A stretch of DNA of 19,975 bases from Sulfonitrofixus sp039714575 (GTDB taxonomy: Bacteria > Campylobacterota > Campylobacteria > Campylobacterales > Sulfurimonadaceae), in the NCBI GenBank assembly GCA_039714575.1, contig JBDLJE010000044.1, positions 1-19,975 on the forward strand. Reading direction: 5' to 3'. The notes under the pieces were generated by a model, which had not been told where the DNA came from, searched no databases, and saw nothing but the letters and a program-made list of their open reading frames with translations. Made by a program: the position numbers and the translations under genes. Shown piece after piece: positions 1 through 5,961 of this stretch (position 1 is its first letter; each line of letters starts with the position of its first letter).

Positions 1-653
1 TCATTTGCAAAACTTCTAATCGCTGTTAACATAGAAGCAACCATCTCCGGCTCTACAGCAGCTTTGGTAGGCAGGCTTCTTTCACTGATCAAAATACCTG
101 TCTCTTTATGAATTAAAAATATATTTTGTATGACATAAGAAGACGATACGTCTTTTAACAGCAGCTCTGTCTCTGAAACACCCGTTACCTTCGCTGTGAT
201 CTTTCTTTTCAAGGTTTCAAACGAGAAGGTAGATTGAACCTTTTGGTTGATCTCTAACATCATCTCTTTAAACGACTCACTAACAAATTTACTTATCATA
301 TTACCCATAACAGGATACAGTGCATCAACGATCTCGTCTCGTTCATTTTTAACTTGTTCACTGATCGCTTTACCCATGATAGGAGCGATAACGCTGGCTA
401 TTTCAGCAGAAGAGTTTTTGATCATACTTTTAAGCAGGTCACCGATAATGGGTGAAAATATCTCTACGAACTCTTCTCTGTTCTCCTGTAGAGTCTGGGA
501 GAAGATCCCGCTGATAAGCGGTGCGATCTTTTCAATAATCTGTTCTGGATCACGACTCTCTTCAAGTAGAGCTTCCAGCTCAACCTTAAGCTTAGAGATC
601 TGCTGTTGTTCTTGATCTAAAAGAAGTGTTCTAAGCCTTGTATAATCGTTCAT
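1..653 (-). CDS. Partial repeat protein, N-terminal part of an OmpA-associated Campylobacterota family
   Basis: The gene is cut by the left edge; 217 codons are visible and no stop occurs. It starts MNDYTRLRTLLLDQEQ, then has a short charged helix (about residues 15-35) and four tandem 23-residue repeats (residues 44-135) that begin A/S/Y-P-L/I/V-I/M and continue mostly G-x-x-I. After that comes a conserved-looking stretch (KVTGVSETELLL near residue 155, then IFLIHKETGILIS). The layout resembles Campylobacterota proteins annotated as cell envelope biogenesis protein OmpA or MotB-like, which from memory carry a C-terminal OmpA domain; that part would lie outside the window, so this is inference. 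There is no signal peptide or membrane segment in the visible part. The gene lies 7 bases after the upstream coiled-coil gene, so they very likely form one transcript. Function is unknown. Confidence 0.72.
   Translation of the reverse strand, partial: MNDYTRLRTLLLDQEQQQISKLKVELEALLEESRDPEQIIEKIAPLISGIFSQTLQENREEFVEIFSPIIGDLLKSMIKNSSAEIASVIAPIMGKAISEQVKNERDEIVDALYPVMGNMISKFVSESFKEMMLEINQKVQSTFSFETLKRKITAKVTGVSETELLLKDVSSSYVIQNIFLIHKETGILISERSLPTKAAVEPEMVASMLTAIRSFAN
249..524 (-). repeat. Four tandem 23-residue protein repeats
   Basis: Codons 44-135 of the partial protein split into four units of exactly 23 residues without gaps. The units begin APLISGIF, SPIIGDLL, APIMGKAI and YPVMGNMI, and each ends in an amphipathic helix such as RDEIVDAL. 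The shared pattern is x-P-I-M-G-x-x-I, a variable polar stretch, then E-I/F-V/A-x-x-I/L. The repeat is visible only at protein level; the DNA copies are diverged, so the duplication is old and kept by selection. Confidence 0.8.
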
Positions 654-660
654 AAAAAGT

Positions 661-1236
661 CTATTTACTAACTTCTTGCTCTTGAATTACATGGTCAAGA
701 CTATCTTGTATATTAGTACCTTTGATTTTCATAGCCATGTCAAGCAGCATCGCAGAAAAATCATCCTTTGAGACCTTTGCATCATTTAAATTTTCTATCT
801 GTTGAGCAACAAAATCATTTAGTTTTTCCTGAAGAGAGTTCAACTCTTTTTTGGTAGAGCTCTTAGTGCTGTTATGCTCATTTTTCAATGTATCGATCTG
901 CACTTCAATATCATCTTTCATCATCTCCAGACTTCTATTAAACTTCTTCTCATGCTTAACAAGCTGCTCTTTGAACTCACTGCTTTCATCTTGTGTTGAT
1001 ATGAGCAAGTTTTTTACTTTCTGTTCAACTATTTGAGTCGCAGAGGCCTGCTCTGAACGCAGGGTCGTCTCCAAAGCCTCTATACTGTCAAGAAGCTTCG
1101 AAGAGATCTTTTCCATGTTTGATTCCAGTTTGCTGATCTCTTCTTCAAATACTCTGGTCTGTGTTCCAAAAATAATTTCACGAACCTGATCCAGGTTTCC
1201 AAGGTTGTCCAATTGTTTGTTCTCTTCTTTTGCCAT
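661..1236 (-). CDS. Coiled-coil protein of unknown function
   Basis: The 191-residue product is highly charged and rich in E, K, S, Q and L, with heptad-like spacing of hydrophobic residues from about residue 27 to 155 (for example VFEEEISKLESNMEKI and LNSLQEKLNDFVAQQI). That predicts a long coiled coil. It has no signal peptide, membrane segment or cysteine. A short C-terminal segment (SKDDFSAMLLDMAMKIKG, about 156-173) looks separately folded and could be an interaction motif. GGAGATG lies 6 bases before the ATG, a good ribosome binding site. The gene is first in an operon with the repeat protein 7 bases downstream, so the two products may act together, perhaps as a cytoplasmic scaffold linked to the envelope. 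That role is inferred; no known family was recognised with certainty. Confidence 0.75.
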   Translation of the reverse strand: MAKEENKQLDNLGNLDQVREIIFGTQTRVFEEEISKLESNMEKISSKLLDSIEALETTLRSEQASATQIVEQKVKNLLISTQDESSEFKEQLVKHEKKFNRSLEMMKDDIEVQIDTLKNEHNSTKSSTKKELNSLQEKLNDFVAQQIENLNDAKVSKDDFSAMLLDMAMKIKGTNIQDSLDHVIQEQEVSK

Positions 1237-1263
1237 TTCACATCTCCATTTCGGTTAGTTTGC

Positions 1264-1269
1264 ATTATA
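1264..1269 (-). promoter_or_regulatory. -10 box for the coiled-coil/repeat-protein operon
   Basis: On the minus strand this reads TATAAT, an exact sigma-70 -10 hexamer, with its downstream edge 27 bases before the ATG at 1236. There is no good -35 hexamer, as is usual for Campylobacterota promoters; the -35 position is occupied by the AT-rich palindrome at 1285-1301. Confidence 0.55.
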
Positions 1270-1284
1270 CAATATAATTATTTA

Positions 1285-1301
1285 AATAATAATTATTATT
1301 A
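1285..1301. promoter_or_regulatory. Candidate Fur-type operator (AT-rich palindrome)
   Basis: Bases 1285-1300 form a perfect 16-base palindrome (AATAATAATTATTATT). Bases 1287-1301 match TAATAAT-n-ATTATTA, the consensus reported for Helicobacter pylori Fur. The box covers the -35 region of the minus-strand promoter at 1264-1269, where a repressor would block RNA polymerase. A second palindrome, ATTATTTAAATAAT at 1277-1290, overlaps it. The region is nearly pure A/T, so chance matches are likelier than elsewhere. Confidence 0.35.
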
Positions 1302-1449
1302 ATTGAAATATTTTGCACTATCTTTGATCTTTACAGTTAACCTGTTCTCTTTTGACTTTAGCTGTCGGATTATCATAGTGATCTTTAGCATCAAAACCAA
1401 ACTATAGAAGTATTATTAAAGTAACAAAAGCTTGAAAGAAAGTGGATTT

Positions 1450-2067
1450 ATGTTAGATTACCGCATGAGATACATCATTTTACTGGCCATTCTGTTTTTT
1501 ATATCTGCTTGCAGCTATTCATCCAGCCTTGAGATCGCACAACACGATAAAAAGAGACATATTATCGCTGTCATCCCTTTTCAAAACAGCTCCGCTTATC
1601 TTACGCGTAAGATCCGTGAGAGTCTGACAAAAGAGTCAAGACTCTACGTCGTCAGTCCCGAAGAGATAAAAGGTTCATTAAAAGCCGACAACTTTAGTGT
1701 CACAGATGAAAAAACGGCCATTGAGACAGGCAAACGCTTAAAAGCACAAACCGTCCTCTTTGGTACCTTTAAGAGCCCTGTCCATCAGATGCAAGAGTAT
1801 CAACACACTAAGACAAAGTGCCGTCAAGAGCAGTGCTGGCAGATCAAAGTGACTTGCAGAAGTCATGCCACTTCGATATCGACTCAGGTCAAGATGGTTG
1901 AACTCGCCACTATGAGCACACTCTTACATAGCCATATATCGAAAGAGACAAGATGGGACGAATGTGCAGATGAGACAGTAAAAGAGCAGAGTGTCCGGTC
2001 ACATCTGGATGCATTCTCAAAAAAGATAGCTGACGAGATAACCAGAGAGCTGTTAAAAGCGCTTTAA
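1450..2067 (+). CDS. CsgG/FlgO-like outer-membrane lipoprotein
   Basis: The product has a lipoprotein signal: a hydrophobic stretch (YIILLAILFFISAC) ending in an I-S-A-C lipobox, with the acylated cysteine at residue 21 from this start. The mature part begins with a beta strand and turn (IIAVIPFQNSS), then RLYVVSPEEIKG and GKRLKAQTVLFGTF. That is the alpha/beta pattern of CsgG/FlgO/curlin-secretion-like periplasmic domains, in which a lipoprotein senses or assembles an envelope structure. Four mature-domain cysteines (KC-x4-C-x6-C, and WDEC further on) could form two disulphides. The ATG at 1450 is preferred because AGTGGA lies 4 bases before it. An in-frame TTG at 1432 would add six residues, and an ATG at 1465 has no ribosome binding site. 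The gene stands alone and converges with the nagZ-like gene, overlapping it by 4 bases. Family membership is moderately certain; the exact role is unknown. Confidence 0.7.
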   Translation: MLDYRMRYIILLAILFFISACSYSSSLEIAQHDKKRHIIAVIPFQNSSAYLTRKIRESLTKESRLYVVSPEEIKGSLKADNFSVTDEKTAIETGKRLKAQTVLFGTFKSPVHQMQEYQHTKTKCRQEQCWQIKVTCRSHATSISTQVKMVELATMSTLLHSHISKETRWDECADETVKEQSVRSHLDAFSKKIADEITRELLKAL

Positions 2068-2082
2068 AGCCTCTCTTTTAAC
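2052..2082. terminator. Possible shared terminator at convergent gene ends
   Basis: An 8-base stem GTTAAAAG/CTTTTAAC (2052-2059 with 2075-2082) encloses a loop that contains the 10-base palindrome GCTTTAAAGC. It spans both stop codons of the tail-to-tail genes. It is AU-rich and lacks a long T run on either side, so it is only a weak bidirectional terminator candidate. Confidence 0.3.
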
Positions 2083-3152
2083 TTCTGCACACGTGCATAC
2101 GACTCATCAACACGCTCTTCTTTGATCTTTCCGGCTTTTATCTGTGATTTGACCACATCGATAATTGTCTCTAACCGTAAAGGCGTTGCCAACTGGTTGG
2201 CAAACAGCAATATGTCCACACCGGAGTTCAGTGCCAGTGTAACCGTCTCTTTCAACGTATAATGTTTGTGTATGGCAGCCATCTGAAGGTCATCCGTGAT
2301 GATAACACCTTCGTAGTGCATCTGGTTTCGAAGAAGCTCCGTGTTGACCTTATAGGAAAGTGTCGCAGGATACAGAGTGTCCAGATTTTTGTTGAAGATG
2401 TGCGCCGTCATGATCATGTCTACTTTTTGTGCTTCGATCATGTTCTGAAAAGGCTCCAGCTCTTTTGATGTCCAGGTGTTGGTCACATCCGTAAAACCTT
2501 TATGTGAGTCCGCCTTGGACGATCCATGTCCCGGAAAGTGTTTAATGACTGTCACAACATGGTTTTTACGATGCTCTTCAATAAAAATAGAAGCATACTT
2601 ACTGACCACTTTCGGATCACTCGAATAGGCACGTTTTTTACCCGCAATAATAGGGTTATAATCAAAAAGCAGATCCACACTCGGAGCAAAGTTCGTGTTC
2701 ACCCCGTTTTGCGCCAGCATCTTAGCCATGGCATCATAATGCTGTCGGGCCTCTGTTCCTTCACCTTTGGCAACATCCTGCGCCGATGGGAAAGTCTCAA
2801 AACCATCTTTAGCTTTCAGGCGGGCGACCTTTCCGCCCTCTTCATCCACACAGATCAAAAGTTTAGCATCACTGACTGCTTGAAGGTCTCTGCTGAGCTT
2901 TGTCAACTGCTGAGCATTGACAATGTTCTTTCGCTTCATCTTGTTCATCGGGTCTTGATCAAAAAAGATAACACCGCCAAGACCCTGCTTGATCTCTTTA
3001 ACGATCATGTTTTTATCTGTCACCGCTGTACCGTGAAAACCAAGCACCACTAATGAGGCGATCTTCTCATCCAAAGTCGGTGATTTGACGGACCCGGCTA
3101 GCAGTGTACTAATAGAAAAAAGTGTTATAAGAAAAAGTCGTTTCAGTGTCAT
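2064..3152 (-). CDS. nagZ: NagZ-type beta-N-acetylhexosaminidase (GH3), exported
   Basis: The enzyme removes beta-N-acetylglucosamine from peptidoglycan fragments or related glycans. Family 3 glycoside hydrolase signatures appear in order: VDEEGGKVARLK (about 102-113), KHFPGHG (204-210) followed by the loop KADSH, whose Asp215 and His217 match the NagZ acid/base dyad, MTAHIF (258-263), and ITDDLQM, where Asp287 aligns with the nucleophile. The length, 362 residues, is normal for NagZ. The protein begins with a clear signal peptide (MTLKRLFLITLFSISTLLAG), so it should act in the periplasm, unlike the cytosolic recycling NagZ of enterobacteria. There is no lipobox cysteine. AAGG lies 8 bases before the ATG. 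The gene is third in the ribB-phosphatase-nagZ operon, 8 bases after its neighbour. The catalytic assignment is secure; substrate and location are inferred. Confidence 0.9.
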   Translation of the reverse strand: MTLKRLFLITLFSISTLLAGSVKSPTLDEKIASLVVLGFHGTAVTDKNMIVKEIKQGLGGVIFFDQDPMNKMKRKNIVNAQQLTKLSRDLQAVSDAKLLICVDEEGGKVARLKAKDGFETFPSAQDVAKGEGTEARQHYDAMAKMLAQNGVNTNFAPSVDLLFDYNPIIAGKKRAYSSDPKVVSKYASIFIEEHRKNHVVTVIKHFPGHGSSKADSHKGFTDVTNTWTSKELEPFQNMIEAQKVDMIMTAHIFNKNLDTLYPATLSYKVNTELLRNQMHYEGVIITDDLQMAAIHKHYTLKETVTLALNSGVDILLFANQLATPLRLETIIDVVKSQIKAGKIKEERVDESYARVQKLKERL

Positions 3153-3160
3153 TATAAGCC

Positions 3161-3898
3161 TTAAAGTGTATTGTTTAAAATAGTATTGTTTTCAAAGAGC
3201 TTCGCGTATGTCTTTTTGGAACGTACCTCTTTCAGTGCATCAAGATGCGCCATCTTATGGGCATCAGACCCTATAAAATCGATCATACCCGCCTCAGCTA
3301 TACGTTTTGCCACTTTTTGAACAGGTTTCGAGTAGTAGCCGCCGAGAGAGGGGATGTTGACCTGAAACAGCACACCCATCTCTTTGAGACGTTCATACTT
3401 GCTGAAATCCTCATGCATGTAGATGTAGCGCTCCGGATGGGCAAGTACCGGCGTATACCCCGCCACTTTTATCTCAAAGAGCATCTCTTTAAGATGGTGA
3501 AGCGGTTGAACGTACGACATCTCAAACAGCATGTAGCTCTTGCCGAAGGTCAAGATGTCGCGCTGTTCGACCAGTTCCATGACCGTCTCATCAAGATAGT
3601 ACTCGGAAGCGACCTCTATCGCTATCTCCAGCTCACGCTTGCGCAGCTCTTTTTGAAGTGCATACAAGCCCTCTTCCAAAACAGCTCTGGTGTTAGGATA
3701 ACGGTGGCTCATAATATGCGGCGTGGTGATCAGTTTGGTGTAACCGAGAGCCATAAAGGTCTCGATCATCTCAATAGACTGCTCCATGTTCTTGGAACCG
3801 TCGTCAATGCCGGGAATGAGATGCGAATGAATATCTATTGTGACCTGAAAGATATCTTTTGGCGTGTTACTAAAGAGTTTCTTTACCGCTTTTATCAT
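3161..3898 (-). CDS. CpsB/YwqE-type PHP-domain tyrosine-protein phosphatase
   Basis: This 245-residue protein matches the metal-dependent PHP phosphatases (CpsB/CapC/Wzb-like/YwqE) that dephosphorylate tyrosine kinases controlling polysaccharide synthesis. Visible metal-site motifs are DIHSHLIPGIDDG (22-34), TTPH (58-61), an SEYYLDE acidic segment (98-104), LAHPERY (152-158) and GSDAHK (210-215). Length is normal for the family. There is no signal peptide, so it is cytoplasmic. AGAGAGAAAG just before the ATG acts as ribosome binding site. It lies between the RibB-like gene (18 bases upstream) and nagZ (8 bases downstream). No capsule genes or BY-kinase are visible here, so the physiological substrate cannot be read from context; a kinase elsewhere in the genome, or another phosphoester, is possible. 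Confidence 0.87.
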   Translation of the reverse strand: MIKAVKKLFSNTPKDIFQVTIDIHSHLIPGIDDGSKNMEQSIEMIETFMALGYTKLITTPHIMSHRYPNTRAVLEEGLYALQKELRKRELEIAIEVASEYYLDETVMELVEQRDILTFGKSYMLFEMSYVQPLHHLKEMLFEIKVAGYTPVLAHPERYIYMHEDFSKYERLKEMGVLFQVNIPSLGGYYSKPVQKVAKRIAEAGMIDFIGSDAHKMAHLDALKEVRSKKTYAKLFENNTILNNTL

Positions 3899-3916
3899 CT
3901 TTCTCTCTCATTGGCA

Positions 3917-4945
3917 CTAGGCCGGATCAATAGTCTCTATAACATCCAGACCAAAACCGCTTAATCCTACCAGCTCCGGTACGGCAATACTGCTTAAGAG
4001 ACGCATATGACTAATGCCCATCAGCTTTAAGATCTGTGCACCGACACCAAACTCTTTGATCGAGCTGTGGTTTCCCTCAGGGTTGTTGATAAAGAGCAGG
4101 ACGCCGCCGTTCTGTTTTAGATAGTCGATCGAACCGACCAGCTGTTTATACTTGTTCTCATTAAAAAGCAGCTCAATGTCGGGTACGACATTATGTACTT
4201 TTACGTTGGCTGTCTCACCTACATGGTGGAAACTGACGGCAGTATGTTCAACACCTTCGTGGTCTTGGAAACTGCTCTTTACCGCTTTCATCCCGAAAAA
4301 GTCTATCTCGCTCTGCTCTTTTTGCACAACCAGTATCTCGTTAGCGAGGCGGTACTCGACGATGTCGGAGATAAAAACTGTCTTGAGGTTATGCTTTTCA
4401 GCAAAGATGTCCAGGTCGTCACGACGCGCCATCTCGCCGTCATCTTTGATGATCTCACAGATAACCCCTGAGCCTGTCAACCCTGCGAGTTTACAGATAT
4501 CGACACTCCCCTCCGTATGGCCTGTGCGCACAAGCGTACCGCCCTCTTTAGCGATCAACGGAAAGATATGTCCGGGACGTACCAGTTCATCAGCACTGCT
4601 TGTCGGATTGGCAAGGATCTTGATCGTCATGTCGCGTTCGACTGCAGAGATACCGGTCAAAGCATCTTTGGCGTCAACAGAGACTGTAAAAGCCGTCTCA
4701 TAAGAGGAGTCGTTATTACTGACCATTGGGTTAAGTTTCAGTTTTTGTGCCGGCGCTTGATCAACCGTGACACAGATAAGTCCGCGAGCTTCCATCGCCA
4801 TAAAGTTGACATGCTCCGGCGTCGAAAAGACCGAAGCGTAAACAAGGTCGCCCTCGTTCTCTCTGTCCTCATCATCACACATGATGATCATATTCCCTTT
4901 TTTGATCTCTTCGATCGCTTCTACTACGCGTTGAATAGGTGTCAT
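3917..4945 (-). CDS. ribB: 3,4-dihydroxy-2-butanone 4-phosphate synthase with RibA-like C-terminus
   Basis: The N-terminal half (about 1-200) is a complete RibB, which converts ribulose 5-phosphate to the four-carbon precursor of riboflavin. It has DDEDRENEGD (24-33), the TSSADELVRPGH loop (115-126), RTGHTEGSVD (140-149) and ICEIIKDDGEMARRDDL. The C-terminal half (about 205-342) has the fold-end signature of GTP cyclohydrolase II (FGVGAQILKLMG, then MRLLSS, then GLSGFGLDV). It lacks the Zn-binding cysteine cluster and the GTP-binding arginine region of active RibA, so GTP cyclohydrolase activity is very unlikely. Such RibBA hybrids with a degenerate RibA part are, from memory, typical of Helicobacter and Campylobacter, which carry a separate RibA. 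The gene is first in its operon, with AGAGAGATAA before the ATG. No FMN riboswitch is seen upstream. Confidence 0.9.
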   Translation of the reverse strand: MTPIQRVVEAIEEIKKGNMIIMCDDEDRENEGDLVYASVFSTPEHVNFMAMEARGLICVTVDQAPAQKLKLNPMVSNNDSSYETAFTVSVDAKDALTGISAVERDMTIKILANPTSSADELVRPGHIFPLIAKEGGTLVRTGHTEGSVDICKLAGLTGSGVICEIIKDDGEMARRDDLDIFAEKHNLKTVFISDIVEYRLANEILVVQKEQSEIDFFGMKAVKSSFQDHEGVEHTAVSFHHVGETANVKVHNVVPDIELLFNENKYKQLVGSIDYLKQNGGVLLFINNPEGNHSSIKEFGVGAQILKLMGISHMRLLSSIAVPELVGLSGFGLDVIETIDPA

Positions 4946-4981
4946 TTATCTCTCTCAATACTGTTTATTAAATTAGAAACG

Positions 4982-4987
4982 ATTATA
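4982..4987 (-). promoter_or_regulatory. -10 box for the ribB-phosphatase-nagZ operon
   Basis: The minus strand reads CACTATAATCG, an exact TATAAT with its downstream edge 36 bases before the ribB start. No -35 hexamer is found at proper distance; a TTGATA lies 21 bases upstream, too far. Confidence 0.5.
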
Positions 4988-5057
4988 GTGAGTTTCATCA
5001 TAAATCCTTATCAATTAAGATAAGTAGTCCAAATTTAAATTGTTTTGTAATAACATC

Positions 5058-5086
5058 TTGACAAATAAGAACATTTTGTCTATACT
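5058..5086 (+). promoter_or_regulatory. Consensus sigma-70 promoter of the tRNA-fMet/tRNA-Gln operon
   Basis: A perfect TTGACA (5058-5063) and TATACT (5081-5086) are separated by exactly 17 bases. An A/T-rich run upstream (about 5030-5057) could serve as an UP element. The discriminator just after the -10 box (TCCGGCC) is GC-rich, as in stable-RNA promoters under stringent control. Transcription would begin near 5093, about 30 bases before the tRNA. Confidence 0.85.
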
Positions 5087-5122
5087 TCCGGCCTCTTAAA
5101 CATCTGTTTAGGTTTTAAATGC

Positions 5123-5199
<77 letters not shown>

Positions 5200-5224
5200 A
5201 TTAATTACTTCTAAAACTACATGT

Positions 5225-5299
5225 TGGGGTATCGCCAAGCGGTAAGGCACCAGTTTTTGGTACTGGCATTCGGGGGTTCGAATCCCTCTACCCCATCCA
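5225..5299 (+). tRNA. tRNA-Gln (TTG)
   Basis: A 75-base cloverleaf with encoded CCA. The acceptor stem is TGGGGTA/TACCCCA, and the anticodon stem CCAGT/ACTGG has a loop whose bases 5257-5259 read TTG. The T arm GGTTCGAATCC is canonical. It closely resembles E. coli tRNA-Gln(UUG). It follows tRNA-fMet by 25 bases and has no promoter of its own, so the two are cotranscribed. Having only a UUG reader nearby does not exclude a CUG reader elsewhere. Confidence 0.96.
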
Positions 5300-5324
5300 C
5301 TTTTATGACTCTTTTTCCTTTATC

Positions 5325-5425
5325 ACGACTCACAATTTAGTTGTTCGCTGTATTGCACTTTAGTGCTGATCTTCGTTGTCATGTAACTCACATACTTCAG
5401 TATGCTTCGTCACATTCCGCCTTGA
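5325..5425. repeat. Cluster of small palindromes (possible dispersed intergenic repeat)
   Basis: The non-coding stretch after tRNA-Gln holds successive short hairpins with similar TTTA or TTCA loops: ACAA-TTTAG-TTGT (5332-5344, weak), GCAC-TTTA-GTGC (5355-5366) and CATAC-TTCA-GTATG (5391-5404). The flanks also repeat: ACTCACA occurs at 5328 and 5386, and CTTCGT follows the second and third hairpins. This suggests diverged copies of one unit. Nothing here is coding. It may be a REP-like repeat or a processing/termination region for the tRNA transcript. Confidence 0.45.
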
Positions 5426-5479
5426 TTAAAGAAAAAATAGCCCTAAAAGTTGGCTTTCTTCTAGTTCCCAAGTTTTAAA

Positions 5480-5488
5480 TGCTACAAT
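5480..5488 (+). promoter_or_regulatory. Extended -10 promoter for the 38-residue membrane protein gene
   Basis: TG-C-TACAAT is an extended -10 element, ending 27 bases before the small gene's ATG. It lies downstream of the palindrome cluster, so the small gene probably has its own transcript rather than reading through from the tRNAs. Confidence 0.45.
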
Positions 5489-5515
5489 TCACTAATTAAT
5501 TAAACAAGGTCGATT

Positions 5516-5632
5516 ATGCCACCTCTTGATTTTCTCTCATCCTCTATCAATATGATACTTATTATCGTACTTCTCTTTGTCTTTTACTTTGTTCTTAAAA
5601 GTAAAAAAAACAGAGGTGACAAAGAGCAATAA
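5516..5632 (+). CDS. Small single-pass membrane protein, 38 residues
   Basis: The predicted product begins MPPLDFLSSSIN, has one strongly hydrophobic helix (about residues 11-27, MILIIVLLFVFYFVL) and ends in a basic/polar tail (KSKKNRGDKEQ). CAAGG lies 7 bases before the ATG, and an extended -10 promoter is found upstream, so it is likely a real gene. The positive tail predicts N-out/C-in topology in the inner membrane. No family was recognised. It converges with the thiamine-binding protein gene, with only 5 bases between stops, and its 3' end overlaps that gene's terminator. Confidence 0.6.
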   Translation: MPPLDFLSSSINMILIIVLLFVFYFVLKSKKNRGDKEQ

Positions 5633-5639
5633 CTCTGTT
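5603..5639 (-). terminator. Intrinsic terminator of the HIT/thiamine-binding operon
   Basis: Read on the minus strand, the stem AACAGAG/CTCTGTT (7 base pairs, 17-base loop) starts inside the stop codon of the thiamine-binding gene and runs straight into eight T's (complement of 5603-5610). It lies inside the end of the convergent 38-residue gene. The loop is longer than usual. Confidence 0.5.
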
Positions 5640-5961
5640 ATTTCCGGACTTCGCGTCCTATTTCACGCTCAACCGAAGCGATCTTTGTCTTAAGACGGTT
5701 AGACTTGCCTTTGCGGATGTCAAACTTCAGAGACGAATAGACACGTTCACAATCACCTAAAGCCTCATACGACTTTTCAATTATATCCAGGGCCTCACGC
5801 ATCGTCTCTGTCTCGACGATGGTACCCATCGGGGTAAGCTGATACGCCGCACCGCTCTGGTCGATCATGTCGATGATACGGCTCACATATTTGGAAACAG
5901 ACGCACTGTCACGGCAATCACCGCTTGTCGGGAACATGGCAAACTCAAGTAATACACTCAT
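5638..5961 (-). CDS. MTH1187-family thiamine-binding protein
   Basis: A 107-residue protein of the MTH1187/YkoF-like thiamine-binding superfamily (formerly DUF77), small ferredoxin-like domains that bind thiamine or related pyrimidines. It starts MSVLLEFAMFPT and has the characteristic YQLTPMGTIVET segment (about 40-51) followed by an alpha helix and DCERVYSSLKFDIRKG (72-87). It has no signal peptide, so it is cytoplasmic. The start codon directly follows the TAA of the upstream HIT gene, and AAAGGA lies inside the end of that gene, so translation is coupled. No thiamine synthesis or uptake gene is visible nearby, so the ligand rests on family knowledge only. Confidence 0.88.
   Translation of the reverse strand: MSVLLEFAMFPTSGDCRDSASVSKYVSRIIDMIDQSGAAYQLTPMGTIVETETMREALDIIEKSYEALGDCERVYSSLKFDIRKGKSNRLKTKIASVEREIGREVRK

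Noticed and set aside
3245..3964. Long plus-strand reading frame (239 codons) opposite the PHP phosphatase gene
   Set aside because: It lies antisense to a gene with clear PHP motifs, has no recognisable domain or ribosome binding site, and its composition is that of a reverse-strand shadow.
4946..5057. Possible FMN riboswitch upstream of ribB
   Set aside because: The leader from the predicted promoter is only about 30 bases, and no conserved RFN element sequence is visible.
5300..5325. T-rich stretch after tRNA-Gln as an intrinsic terminator
   Set aside because: There are T runs but no G/C stem directly before them other than the tRNA itself.
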